Source: Platanthera guangdongensis
Taxonomy: Eukaryota; Streptophyta; Magnoliopsida; Asparagales; Orchidaceae
Assembly: GCA_039583875.1 (NCBI GenBank)
Contig: CM077157.1
Coordinates: forward strand, 72,478,346-72,542,345
Reading direction: 5' to 3'
DNA length: 64,000 nucleotides
The position numbers and the translations under genes were made by a program. The notes under the pieces are model-generated. The model saw nothing but the letters and a program-made list of their open reading frames with translations. It did not search any database and was not told the origin of the DNA. Positions 1-10,781 of the stretch are shown piece after piece. Each line of letters begins with the position of its first letter. Positions within the stretch are counted from its first letter, which is position 1.

Positions 1-2430
1 CCATTTGTCGGAGTCTGGTCCATTCATAGCCTCTTGGTAGGTTGCTGGTTCATCATCATGATCCATAAGCAACACATTACCTATTTGAGACACGAGAAAT
101 CCATATCTCTCCGGCTCAAACCTCGGTCTACCAGATCTACGTAGGACTTGTGTTCCTTGAGCAGGTTCTCTAGCTACAACATCTTGTAGTCCTGTCTCAG
201 AATCCAATTCCGGTTCATTCACTACATGTGGTTCTTGAACTTCTTCAAGCTCTACCTTTTCAGTCTTTCTTGATAAGAACTCTTTCTTCAAGAAGACACC
301 AGTCCTTGCGACAAACACTTTGCCCTCAGACGGTAGGTAAAAGTAATACCATTTCGTTTCCTTAGGATATCCCACCAGATAACATTTATCCGATTTGGGT
401 TCCAGCTTGTCAGGCATTTGACGTCTCACGTATGCCTCACAGCCCCAAATTTTAATGAACGACATACCAGGACGCTTCCCAGTCCATATCTCATATGGTG
501 TCTTCAGAACCGTTTTCGTTGGAGCGCGATTCAATGTCATTGCAGCAGTCTCTAAAGCAAAACCCCAAAAGGAAACAGGTAAGTCTGCATGACTCATCAT
601 CGAACGTACCATGTCTAACAGAGTACGATTTCTCCTCTCAGACACACCATTATGTTGTGGTGTTCTAGGTGGAGTGTGCTGCGATACAATACCACACTCT
701 TTCAGATGATCACGGAACTCATGACTCAGGTATTCGCCACCTCGATCAGATCGGAGTGCTTTAACCCTTTTACCCAACTGGTTTTCTACTTCATTCTTGA
801 ACTCTTTGAACTTTTCAAAGGTCTCGGATTTGCACTTCATAAGATACACATATCCGTATCTACTGAAATCATCAGTAAATATAACAAAGTAGAAATACCC
901 ACCTCTAGCCATGGAACTCATGGGTCCGCATACATCACTATGTATAACACCCAAGAGATCCTCATCCCTCTTAGTATAACCAGTGAAAGGAGATTTAGTC
1001 ATCTTGCCTAACAAACAAGATTCGCATCGCTCAAATGATTCATAATCAAATGAGTCCAAAAGTCCATCTCTATGGAGCTTGGATATGCGCTTCTCGTTGA
1101 TATGGCCCAAACGACAATGCCAGAGAAAAGTAGGGTTCGAGTCATTTGTTCTTAGTCTTTTATTATTTTCAACATTACAGATCAGATGGTCCAAGTTCAA
1201 AACATAAAGACCATTAAACAATTGGGCTACAGCATAACAAAAATCATTCTTAAATATAGAACAATAGTTGTTCTTAATTATAAAAGAAAATCCAATCATG
1301 TCCAAACATGAAATAGATATAATGTTTCTAGTTATGGCCGAAACAAAATAACAATTATCTAGTTCTATTACAAGCCCACTGGGCAAAGAAAGACAGTAAA
1401 CCCCTACGGCTACAGCAGCAACTCTTGCTCCATTGCCGATGCGGAGGTCCACCTCCCCTTTACTCAGCAATCTTCTCCTTCCCAGTTCCTGCACATTTGT
1501 ACAAATGTGAGAACCACATCCAGTATCCAATACCCAAGATGAAGGAGCAGAAAGGTTTATCTCTATAACGTGAATATTTGAAGCGAAAGTCATACCTCCC
1601 TTCATTTTCTGCAGACCTTCAATGTACGAAGGACAATTCCTCCTCCAATGACCAGCCTTGCCACAGTGGTGGCATTTCCCTTCCTTCACCGTGCTTTTCC
1701 TTTTCATTAGTGCAGAAGACTTGGGCTCAAGATATGACTTAGGTCCCACCTTTATCTTCTTAGAGCCATTGGCTTTGCCCTTGCCCTTATGCACTATCAG
1801 TATGGGGCTGGCAGGCTTGGCCTTCTTCATATTGATTTCGGCAGTTCTCAACATGCCTAGGAGTTCGGGCAGTGTCTTGTCTATTTCATTCATGTTGTAG
1901 TTCAAGACGAACTGCTCATAACTGTCCGGCAATGATTGCAGGATTAGATCTGTAGCCAACTCTTGACCAAGAGGAAAACCCAGCCTTTAAAGGTTCTCTA
2001 TATACCTAATCATCTTGAGTACGTGAGTCCCTACTGAGTCTCGAACTCCCATCTTGCACTGAAACAACGCTTTTGTGATGTCGAACCTTTCTTGACGAGC
2101 CTGCCCTTGAAACATTTTCTTGAGATGCTCATCAATCTCCTTGCACCCCATGTTCTCATGTTGCTTCTGAAGCTCAGAGTTCATAGTGGCAAGCATAAGG
2201 CATTCGACATCTAAAGCATCGTCAGTATACTTCTTATAAGTATCCTTCTCAGCACGGGAAGAGTTCCCGGTCGGCACCTCGGGGGCTTCTTCTTCCAAGA
2301 CATAGAGCTTTCGCTCTTGCCTGAGAACAATTCTCAGGTTCCTGTACCAGTCCATGTAATTTGTCCCACTGAGCTTATCCTTCTCAAGGATGGCTCTCAG
2401 AGACAAAGTGGAGTGTGAAACACTTGCCAT
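1..2430 (-). pseudogene. COP-A gag-pol (gag, protease, integrase, start of RT), one premature stop, cut by window edge
   Basis: A single minus-strand frame starts at ATG 2428-2430 (MASVSHSTLS). It runs to position 1 with one in-frame TAA at 1987-1989, at the end of a copia gag domain. Beyond the stop the same frame encodes a zinc knuckle (CHHCGKAGHWRRNC, about 1640-1674), aspartic protease (LDTGCGSH, about 1510-1530), the GAG-pre-integrase HHCC region (about 1000-1115), and the integrase core with DVCGPM, RSDRGGEY and PQHNGVSER. The window ends in the first residues of the RT (ATYQEAMNG). I read the frame line by line and found no other stop. One substitution therefore separates this copy from an open frame as far as it can be seen. 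It could be a recent copy or a normally suppressed stop; the mid-gag position argues for mutation. Confidence 0.85.
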
Positions 2431-3413
2431 GGAATTCTACAAGAATTTATGCAGAATAAAATCAGTACCTAAATTTCAAATACAATTTATTTTAATTTGG
2501 ACTTCAATTAAAACACTCCCACTATTTTATTCTAAATGATAGCCCTCACTAACAATTCAGAGAGTTCGTGCGAGCTACTCTCTTAGTGGACAAGATCCGT
2601 ATTTCACCAACACAATGAGTCAGCTTTGGCTTTCCTCTCACGATGCGGTTATTTAGGTAGGCAACGCTTGCCAATTACATCCTCATGCAATTCTTGTATG
2701 GTTGGTGAATAACTCCTTACTCGCATCCATCATATGGTGCATGCCAACACTATGCCTCTAGGCACTCAACCTTTGAGGTCACCTAGTTAAGCTGGACCCG
2801 ATGTCGATAGTGGGATATCACAATTATCCGCTCACACCCTTACCAAGATAGATTAATGCACCTTGCTTTGGCAAGCCCACACTTCATCGATCGAGGCAGG
2901 AAGAGTGTCATTCATCGGAAGGCATCCGAACACTTAATATTTGATGAAGGGATTTTGATTATAGGTTAACAGTTAACCATGATCAACATTTGATCAATGT
3001 GCACATCCAAGGAAAAGCAATTTTTCTAAAACCACATGCATCCCTTATGTGCACAACCTAACACCATCAACATTTGATAGAAGGAAGGGCTAAATCTGAA
3101 CATCCGGAAACTTCCAAATCCTCATATTTACATGCATTGGACAAAGGCAAAGACAACTCAACTTAAAGCAGTAGACAAGCGCATCTCTCAATGTTGGATT
3201 CCAAAATCCAAAACAAAACGGAGGGATGGTTACTGCTAAGGAGACTACAATTTCTAACAATTAGAAATTTCGATGAAATCCCAGACGTTCTTGGCGGGGT
3301 ACCAAGACTAAATCTAGACATTTAGAACACTTCTAAATCCCTAGGTTTACACGCACTGGAATAACAAAACTTCCAATACAACAAACATGGTCGGAACCTC
3401 CCTCTGATACTAC
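2431..3413 (-). other. COP-A untranslated leader with primer binding site
   Basis: About 980 bases lie between the LTR end and the gag ATG, with no sustained reading frame on either strand. The minus strand right after the LTR reads GTAGTATCAGAGGGAGG (3397-3413). This matches the usual plant primer binding site TGGTATCAGAGC for initiator tRNA-Met with one internal mismatch. Long leaders of this kind, thought to hold packaging and dimerisation signals, are known in the BARE/Angela group. I see no other recognisable element. Confidence 0.7.
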
Positions 3414-4527
3414 TGTTGGGTTTCTCTATGAGGATGGAACAACACTTGTGCACGCAGCGGAAAAGTAAAACATCAAGAAAACCCAAAAGAAATGGGATCG
3501 GGCCATGGTAGTTGAATCAAGAAGTTAACACACAACTATGCAAAAAATACCTCGGTGGCGTTGAGTCACAACTCAACGGAGATGCTCTAAGTTTTGTATT
3601 CCTACTGGTGTCGAGTTCTACGTGGAATAATGTCCACGTCTCTGCAGAAATCCACACGAGCGGGAGAACACAGATCTCTCCGTCGCACGGAAAATCGGGA
3701 AGGACAAAGACCGCACCTTGCTTTCCCACGGACTGCTAGGTCCGCGCCAGGGATTGCAACACCAGCGACGATCGCCGGAGAGGAGGAGGTCGACGAAGCG
3801 AGCACGGTGGCGGCAGAACACTTCCGTCGGTGGCGGGATTCAGGATCGGCGGAACGAACTGTAAGGCGGAACGCTTCTGTCGCGGGATTCAGTTCGATCA
3901 GCTGTCAGAGACTTAGATCCCCGAAAACCCTAAGTGTCCTTTTATACCAAAGGCATAAATAGACTTAGGAATATCGCTATCCGCAGACCACCCAGAAAAA
4001 TAGGGTTCCAGAATCGGTGAGTATCAATCGGCTAGAATCGGCGAGAATCGGCGAGAATCGGCGATAATCAGTCGGCGAGAATCACAATCGGCGAGAATCA
4101 CAATCGGAGAGAATCACCCGGATCAGCGAGAATAAGAGTACAATACTCGACGATTCACGCCGATCGTGGGTCGATGATCCACGTCGATCGGCGAGAATCA
4201 GAGTGACGATTCTCGTCGATCGGCGGGAATCAGAGTGACGATTCTCGTCGATCGGCGGGAATCAGAGTACCAATCCTCGACGATTGTTGTCCAACCTCGG
4301 TCGACTATTCTTACCAGTCCTCCAAGGCAACATTTTCCCAACCCGATGATCCTTTAAGGCAACACTTTGCCCATAACCCGATTCAGGTCGGTGATTGGTA
4401 ACCTTTACCAACACAGTCAATCATCCAACTTCTCCACATCTCTTATGTGCGACCCTGCAGGCTCATATCGCGTTGGCAGTGAGATTACATGTTTGACCAC
4501 TTCTAGATCACCATGGTAACTCCAACA
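3414..4527 (-). repeat. COP-A 5' LTR (1,114 bp)
   Basis: The minus strand begins TGTTGGAG at 4527 and ends CCCAACA at 3414, giving TG...CA termini. The primer binding site follows directly and foreign (GYP2 LTR) sequence precedes it. A minus-strand TATAAAA at 3940-3946 is a reasonable core promoter. Short plus-strand frames at 3512-3962 lie within this LTR and have no recognisable product. No second LTR is in the window, so the boundary rests on the termini, the PBS and the junction with GYP2. Confidence 0.8.
4015..4292. repeat. CGA-rich repeat array in COP-A LTR
   Basis: The stretch is made of short variants of TCGGCGAGAATC, then a tandem unit of about 32 bp (GACGATTCTCGTCGATCGGC followed by GGGAATCAGAGT) present at least twice. 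Many units form imperfect hairpins because GATTCTCG pairs with CGAGAATC around a TCGATCG core. On the minus strand it lies upstream of the TATAAAA at 3940-3946, so it occupies U3. This is the COP-A version of the motif arrays seen in every LTR family here. Confidence 0.8.
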
Positions 4528-4810
4528 TGTATAACCAACACGGCCCGTGTACTAACCCCGTGTATCACCCGGTCACAGCCCGGCTTCATCCCGTGAAGGA
4601 TACGGCCTGGGACACGCCCGTGTCCCATGCCGTGTTCGCTGCTCGATGATCGTCGACTCCAAATTCGTCGACCTCTCAGCCAGATTGTCGACCCGAGCAC
4701 GACACGCCCCTGGGACAAGCCCGTGTCCCTGGTCGTGTGCCCCTACCAATTTTCAAACTTTGCTCAAAACGCCTCCCATCTATCTCTCTTTTGAGTTTCG
4801 GGGCGTTACA
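4528..4810 (-). repeat. GYP2 3' LTR, first 283 bp (rest displaced by COP-A)
   Basis: The minus strand begins TGTAACGCCCCGAAACTC at 4810, right after a polypurine tract (4811-4825). It follows the GYP2 5' LTR through the ACACGGGCGTGTCC repeats until 4528, where the COP-A LTR starts. The remaining 1.8 kb or so should lie beyond COP-A, outside the window. Confidence 0.85.
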
Positions 4811-4877
4811 ACTCTCTCCCTTTTTAATTAATTTCGTCCTGAAATTATAAAGGAAAGATAAAAAAAACAAATCTTAA

Positions 4878-7010
4878 ATGGTACCTGAGTGGAATAACTC
4901 CGGGTACTCCTCAAGCATGGTCTGCTCTCACTCCCAAGATAGCTCTTCCCGACCGTAATTGTCCCAAAGGATCTTGACCATCCTAATCTCTTTGTTGCGT
5001 AGCCGCTTGACTTCCGAGTCCTCAATACGTATAGGCTTGACCTTCGTCATCAACCCATTATTGACCGGCACTTGGTCGACCGCAATCACTTGCGAAGGCT
5101 CTTGCACCGCCTTCCGCAGCACCGATATATGGAATACATCGTGTAGACCACTTAGCTCCACTGATAGCCTCAATCGATAAGCTGCTTCGCCAATCCTCTA
5201 CAGAACATCAAATGGTCCAAGGTACCTCGGGCTTAGCTTCTTTAAATGCCGCACCCGGGAGAAATCTTGAACGGCTTGATCTTCAAGTATACCCAGTCAC
5301 CGACAGCAAACTCCACATTCCTATGCTTGGCGTTATAGTACTTAGCTTGGCGGTCCTGAGCAATTAGCAATCTCTCTCGAATCGTTCGAACCAACGACGT
5401 CGCATCTTCCACCTCTTGACGCTTGTATAACTTTGACTCACCCGTTTCCAACCAAGACAACGATGTGCGACATCTTCAACCATAAAGGGCCTCGAAGGGT
5501 GCCATTTGTATGCTTTCCTAGTAGCTATTTTTGTACGCAAATTCCACCAAGTATAGGTGGTCTTCCCACTGCTTCCCAAAGTCCAGGACGCACATGCGAA
5601 GCATGTTTTCCATTGTCCTATTGACCCTCTCGGTCTGCCCATCTGTCTGCGGATGAAAGGCTGTGTTGAAACTCAGTTTTGTTCCCAACATCTGCTGCAC
5701 CAGCCTCCAATCATTGGACGTGAACCGCCCATCACGGTCACTCACGATGCTGCGGGGCACACCGTGAAACCGTACTATTTTGTTCACACAAAACTTTGCC
5801 AATTTCTCCACCGAATCGTCCTTCCTATACGGAATGGAGTGTGACACCTTCGTCAAACGATCCACGACCTTGGCAAACCATGCACAAAGTCCATAGTAAT
5901 GTCGTCGAACTTCCACTCCGGAATAGGCACGAACTTCAACAATCCTCCCGGGTTTTGGCACTCCGCCTTCACCAAGGCGCATGTTTGACATTTCACCATG
6001 TATAGTGTCACGTCCTTCTTAAGTCATGGCCACCAGAACACTTTCTTTACATCGCGGTACATCTTTGTGCTCCCCGGGTGAATCGAGTACTTTGTATGAT
6101 GCGCCTCGTACAATAATTCCACCCGCAAATTGCCCACGCTTGGGACGCACAGACGACCGTCTTTCCAAAGCAATCCATCCTCAGCAACGAATTGGGAATT
6201 TGACCTATCCAAAGCCTCAACCAGGATTTGCTTTATGTGGCCATCCATATCCAGAGCCTGTCGAATCCGATCAGTCAGGTCACACTGAACTTCCATCCAG
6301 TTCAATAGCGCTTCTGCAATTGATTGCTTGTCTACGCAAGAGATCTCCAATGCCTCCAACTCCCGAACCAACCATTCGTCATGGGGACAATTGGATTGAG
6401 CTGGGGCCCTGCACCTCAACGCGTCCGCAATCACATTTCCTTTCCCAGGCACATAGTGAATTTTGAACGTGTAGTCCCCCACGAACTCCATCCATCTCCT
6501 CTATCGCATGTTTAGATCATTCTAATCCAACAAGTATTTCAGTCTCTTGTGGTCGGTATAGATATCGACCTTCACACCATACAAGTAGTGCCTCCACAGC
6601 TTCAAGGCAAAAATCACAGTCGCTAACTCCAAGTCATGGACCGGATAATTCCTTTTGTGCACCTTCAGCTATCTCGAGCCATACGATATAACACTTCCAT
6701 GTTGCAATAGTACACAACCCAAGCCACTGCCAGAAGCATCGCTGTAGATCTTAAAACCTTCGGTCCCACACAGCGAACTCAGCACATGCGCCGTGATCAA
6801 CCAAATCTTCAGCTCCTCGAAAGCTTTTGCGCACTCCGGCGTCCACACAAACTTCTGCTCTTTCCTCGTCAGAGTCATGAGGGGTAATGCTATCCGCAAT
6901 AAGTTCTCCATGAAGCGCTTGTAATAGCCAGCAAACCCCAGAAAACTCCGGATTTCCACTACCATAGAAAGTACAGGTCACTCTCGTATCGCAACAATCT
7001 TCGCCGGATC
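4878..7010 (-). pseudogene. GYP2 pol, 3' half: RT end, RNase H, integrase, chromodomain (decayed)
   Basis: Reading down from 7010: the RT thumb (RSFLGFAGYYKRF, 6900-6960); RNase H with [10 protein letters not shown] (6680-6760) and the PGKGN-ADAL spacer (about 6430-6460); the integrase zinc region (HHTKYSIHPG, about 6070-6110); the integrase core with [10 protein letters not shown] and [11 protein letters not shown] (5620-5750); and a C-terminal chromodomain-like stretch ([16 protein letters not shown], 4960-5020) ending YPELF near 4890. The frame changes several times and there are stop substitutions (for example a TGA for Trp just left of 6990). Polypurine tract and LTR follow. It cannot encode a working polyprotein. 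Confidence 0.88.
7006..7010. repeat. Target-site duplication GGATC of SIRE-A (partner 29049-29053)
   Basis: GGATC precedes the first base of the SIRE-A 5' LTR and the same five bases follow its 3' LTR at 29049-29053. Both copies belong to a GYP2 RT codon stretch, so this one comparison gives the size, orientation and target of the SIRE-A insertion. Confidence 0.92.
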
Positions 7011-7135
7011 TATTGGATCCCTAGTTGATTTGGGCTAGGTTCACTAACTTAGGATGTGACCCATCATGTATAGTCTGGGTCAAGTTTTTGTCTTAGAGTC
7101 TAGGACAGTCCTCTATCTCAACTCTAGATGGACCA
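7011..7135 (+). repeat. SIRE-A 5' LTR, first 125 bp (split by GYP1)
   Basis: This matches the first 125 bp of the 3' LTR (27085-27209) except at four transitions, one of which turns the terminal TG into TA. It ends at GACCA (7131-7135), the left TSD copy of GYP1. The LTR resumes at 16539. Confidence 0.93.
7131..7135. repeat. Target-site duplication GACCA of GYP1 (partner 16534-16538)
   Basis: GACCA lies immediately before the GYP1 5' LTR and again immediately after its 3' LTR. The uninterrupted SIRE-A 3' LTR has a single GACCA at the matching place (27205-27209), confirming a clean insertion. Confidence 0.95.
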
Positions 7136-9334
7136 TGTAACGCCCCGAAACTCAAAGGAGCAAAAGGGGGGGGGGGGCGTTTTGGGCCAGTTTTAGTTCT
7201 GGCAGCAGGCACACGGCCTGGGACACGGGCGTGTCCCAGGGCGTGTCGACCCGTGTCGACACTTAGCCGCGATGTCGTCGAGATTTTCTCGACGATTCGT
7301 TGAGACTGGGCACACAGCCTGCGACACGGGCGTGTCGACAGTGTCGACGATCGTCCCGGGGAGTCGTCGAGATTCGCTCGACGATCGTTGGGGACAAGGC
7401 ACACGACCTAGGACACGGGCATGTCCAAGGCCGTGTCATCAGGTCAACGTCTTCGCTTGACGAAATGTCGAGACCGTGTACACGGCCTGGGGTCCAGGCA
7501 TGTCAAGGTGACACGGGTAAGGACACGGGCGTGTCCTAGAACCCGTGCAGTGCTCGGGTTGATTTTGGGGGAAAAATCATGGGGTACACGGCCGGCCACA
7601 CGGCCGTGTCAGGTGGAACACGGGCGTGTCAGCTCGAACACGGGCGTGTTCGATACCCGTGCGAGGTTCCAGGAGATTCGATTTTGACGGTGAATGCAGC
7701 ACACGGCCCTGGACACGGGCGTGTGCCAGGCCGTGTTCGGCCCAGATTGGGCATTTCAGCCCCGAATCAAAGCCGTTCGTTTCCTTGTTTTGAGATCCGA
7801 CGGCTGGGGGATGTTCCTGAAGGGATATACCCGTGAATGGGCTTGGAAAACCCTCATTTTTTCTTAAGTGTTCTCTTCCTAAACCTTAGAGAGAGAGGAG
7901 AGCCAAGGGAGGAAGAAGGAGCTAGATCCCGCCATTGGAGGAGCTTCGGAGCTCCGAATCGCGAGCCGACTCCGGATCCACGAAGGCAACGCTAGTGCGG
8001 TGGTTTTCATCCGATTACTTTTCAATGGCGCCAAAGAGGAACGCAAGAGTAACGATCCTCATCTTGAGCATGAATAGCTCTCTTTCTTTGCATAGGAAGC
8101 CCGCTCTCGCGAGTTTGCGGAGAGTTGGAGGCGTTCCTTCGGGTAGATATGTGAAGTCCCCGTTGTTTAGAGTCCGTAAGCGAGAACGGACATAGGCATG
8201 ATGTGTGAAGCCTACCCGGACATTGATCCGGATCGGTGATGTTGCATTGCATAAATGCCGGAGAAGACTCCGTGCTATGGTTTGTTTTTCGGGTTTTCTA
8301 CGCGGTAGATTGCAGCAGGGAGCCTTGGGGACTAACCCAAAGGTGCACCCGGAAAACTGGGCGGATACGAGATCTTGCCAACTTGGTGGCCTGAGAGCCA
8401 ACTTGAACTTAACTGGGTTATGCGACTTGTGATGGAAATGGGACTCGCTGGAAGTATAACCCGCGCAAATGGCTTAAATTGCCGTTGCGATATGAGCACG
8501 GGTTAGATGGAACCGTACCCGTTCTATGTCGTTCGGTTAAAGAGACCTAAAGGTACGTGACACTTACCGTTGGCATAGATTAGGGTCTTCGGCGGTCAAT
8601 GGCTTAAATTGTCGTGACCCAGGCCAGGAAGACGAATTGCTCATAGGTTTGGCCGTCTAAGTGGCGGTGGTGAGTCCGGAATATTAATGGCTTTAATTGA
8701 CGTGACATCGATCGGTTCACCGAGAATGTGCCCTGAGTGCACGGGGCGTGTGGCTGAGCGAGCCAACGTCTGTGATGAAATGGCTATTGTTATAAATTGC
8801 TCGCTTATGCTAATGAAATGCAGGGAAGGAGCGTTGCCGCCCCGGGTTGGGGGCGGGATCGTTATAATTTGGTCAGCATTGCTGACCGTTGCCTTGTTTT
8901 GCCACCGTGTGGTGGTTTGTTGCTTGCAGGTGCAGCTGGACCAAGCGGTCAATAGCGGGCTAAAGCCCTTTTTGCGAAGCCGGCCCTCGAAGGCCCAAAT
9001 AGAAGTGTTTACTGCTTTATTCATGTATGACCGGCCTGCGTGCCGTAGTTTGTAAAACATGTAATATTAATGTGAAACATTTTGTAAGGCCTTAAGGCTT
9101 GTTTTGGGTATTTTTGTATAACATTCCTAATTTGTATTAGTGGACATTCGTGCTTTGATGCTGGGTTCTTGTTTACAACTTTTATAAACTGCTTCCGCTA
9201 GAATGCTCTGTGTAGGACGTTGAGATTGGTTGGATGGTTTCCATAAGTAACCACCCGGTCTGTCTGTAGTATATGGCGTCGGGCCCCGGCCGGACCTACT
9301 GCTATATGCTATGCGACGGATAGGGGGTGTTACA
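7136..9334 (+). repeat. GYP1 5' LTR (2,199 bp)
   Basis: Begins TGTAACGCCCCGAAACTC and ends GGGGGTGTTACA, followed by the PBS. It is nearly identical to 14233-16533. The first 600 bp are an array of CACGGGCGTG and TCGTCGAG/CTCGACGA palindromes. The rest includes overlapping short frames on both strands (for example 8641-9060 minus, 8687-9055 plus) with no recognisable product. These recur in the other LTR only because the LTRs are copies. Confidence 0.95.
7205..7745. repeat. Palindrome array in GYP1 5' LTR
   Basis: Two motifs alternate. GACACGGGCGTGTC has 6-bp arms around GG, and several variants keep the core CACGGGCGTG. TCGTCGAG-N5-CTCGACGA is a perfect 8-bp hairpin with a 5-nt loop, seen at 7275-7295 (loop ATTTT) and 7364-7384 (loop ATTCG). 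They belong to a tandem unit of roughly 100 bp, two units here and three in the 3' LTR. The position suggests U3. Confidence 0.88.
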
Positions 9335-9335
9335 A

Positions 9336-9350
9336 TTTGGTATCAGACTA
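9336..9350 (+). promoter_or_regulatory. GYP1 primer binding site
   Basis: TTTGGTATCAGACTA starts two bases after the LTR end and contains TGGTATCAGA, complementary to the 3' end of plant initiator tRNA-Met. The leader from here to gag (9560) has no other recognisable feature. Confidence 0.85.
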
Positions 9351-9559
9351 CTGGTTTTGGTCGGGCTTAAACTGAATTCGTGGGCGAATTCTTTTTAAGG
9401 GGTGGTGAGCACATTGTGTGCGTCATCGATATAATGGTAAAAGAACCCATGAATGTCCACTTAGGAATGAAAATACTCGTGTTTGAGGAACCTGCGTGTT
9501 CCTATAATTGCTGTTTGCAATTTTATTTGGTCGCTTAACGGTGTTTTGTACCACTATAG

Positions 9560-10716
9560 GTGACCAGAAGTGGTGTTGGGCCGTCAGAACGCCGAGTTTC
9601 TGAGGCTAGTAGTGCACCGGAAGTTGCTCCCGCAACACCTCTGTCGGCTAAGAATATTCGATTGGTGGCTGAAGCGGTATTGGCCATGATAAATGCGTAG
9701 CCTGGAAGGCAAACGCAGCAGCCCTCTCCTGTGATGGAGCAAGTACCTCTTCAAGAGGCTGTGCCGAGGAGAGTGGAACAAGTGGTTGTGGAATCGGTGG
9801 TGCCAAGGAGGGCAACTGAGAGGCAGCTGAAGCATGTAATGAGCTTTAACCCTCCGTTGTTCTCGGGGTTGGGAACCCCATCTCAGGCTGAAGACTGGCT
9901 CTCTAGAGTGAAGAGAGTCATGACAGCAACAGAGACGGAGGAGTGGCAAATGACCACCATCGCTATGTTCCTTTTGGACGGTGAAGCGAGGATGTGGTGG
10001 GAAGGATTGGAGCTGCATCATCTGAGAGGTAGACAACTGATAGACGTTCCGATGGAAGAGTTCTCGGGATTGTTCTTAGCAAGATACCTCCCTTCGACGC
10101 AGAAGATAGCATTGGAAAATGAGTTCCTGAAGTTGGTACAGGGTGAGAGGAGCGTGGATGAATATCTCCACGAGTTCACTCGTTTGAGTCGTTATGCTAG
10201 CTCCACCATCATGGATGAGGAGCGCAAGACTAATCGCTTCTATGAAGGCCATGAGGGATGAGTTGAGATTATTGCTTTTGGGGCCGATGACGCAGGGTTT
10301 CTTAACCTTGGTCAATACTGCCCGGTCCTTGGAGAAGGACATGAAGAGCGTGCAAGCGAAGAAAAGCTTGGGTGAGAAGAAATCTGAGTTCAGAATGCCG
10401 ACTACTTCAAAGTCCGGCTATCGGAGGTCTTTCAAGAAGCATAGGACTTCGGGTCCAGCTCCTTCTGGCGCTTCTGGGGCGACTACGGGTCGGACCACGG
10501 GTGCGTGTTTTACATGCGGAAAGACGGGGCATGTCTCCCGTGATTGTTGGAGCGGACGTCCTAAGTCCGAGAGAAGGCCGGGAGCTACTTATGAAGAGAA
10601 GGGAAAGGCGGTGGAGTCGACCGCATCCCATTATGCTCCGGCCCAACCAAGGGTCTACAAATCTTGGCCAACAGGAGGCCATTAAACAAGCTGATGTGGT
10701 GACAGGTACGGTTTAA
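9560..10716 (+). pseudogene. GYP1 gag (capsid, nucleocapsid)
   Basis: The frame opens near 9560 (VTRSGVGPSE); the start is uncertain because the first ATG of the main block is at 9731. It carries a Ty3 gag domain (SFNPPLFSGL, DWLSRVKRV, MWWEGLE, LARYLPS, FLKLVQGERSVDEY) at about 9836-10200 and a CCHC zinc knuckle CFTCGKTGHVSRDC at 10507-10548. Defects are a TAG at 9698-9700 (Gln in GYP2), a +1 insertion near 10250 and another near 10652. The final codons read VVTG and then GT at 10706, where the intron-like segment begins; unspliced, the frame stops at 10714-10716. Confidence 0.85.
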
Positions 10717-10781
10717 TTTATAGCAAGTCAATTTCTTTAAATACTTGTTATGCACATGTTACCTTACCACTACTTGTTTAG
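10706..10781 (+). other. Candidate 76-nt intron between GYP1 gag and protease
   Basis: The segment begins GTACGG after ACAG and ends TTGTTTAG. Removing it joins the last gag codons (VVTG) in phase 1 to the frame that contains the protease LFDTGASH; left in, it gives a stop at 10714-10716 and an out-of-frame protease. In related unsplit elements VVTG runs straight into the protease. GYP2 keeps the donor, but its acceptor reads TG instead of AG. GYP3 has a comparable 95-nt segment at the same codon. Splicing is inferred, not shown. Confidence 0.6.

Larger units (their letters stand above)
1..4527 (-). mobile_element. COP-A: Ty1/copia retrotransposon, Angela/BARE-like, 5' part only
   Basis: On the minus strand the order is 5' LTR (3414-4527), primer binding site, a leader of about 1 kb, then gag-pol, which runs off the left window edge at the start of the reverse transcriptase. 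The integrase wording (HSDVCGPM, LRSDRGGEY, PQHNGVSERRNR) and the long leader resemble the Angela/BARE group; that assignment is from memory. Its LTR abuts GYP2 LTR sequence at 4528, so COP-A inserted into the GYP2 3' LTR. The bases at 4528-4532 (TGTAT) should be one TSD copy, with its partner outside the window. Confidence 0.85.

Noticed and set aside
3512..3962. Short overlapping frames that might be a host gene exon
   Set aside because: They lie inside the COP-A LTR; composition and overlap on both strands point to chance.
8641..9060. 139-aa minus-strand and 122-aa plus-strand frames, repeated at 15840-16259
   Set aside because: They overlap on opposite strands inside the GYP1 LTR. They recur only because the two LTRs are copies, and neither has a known domain.
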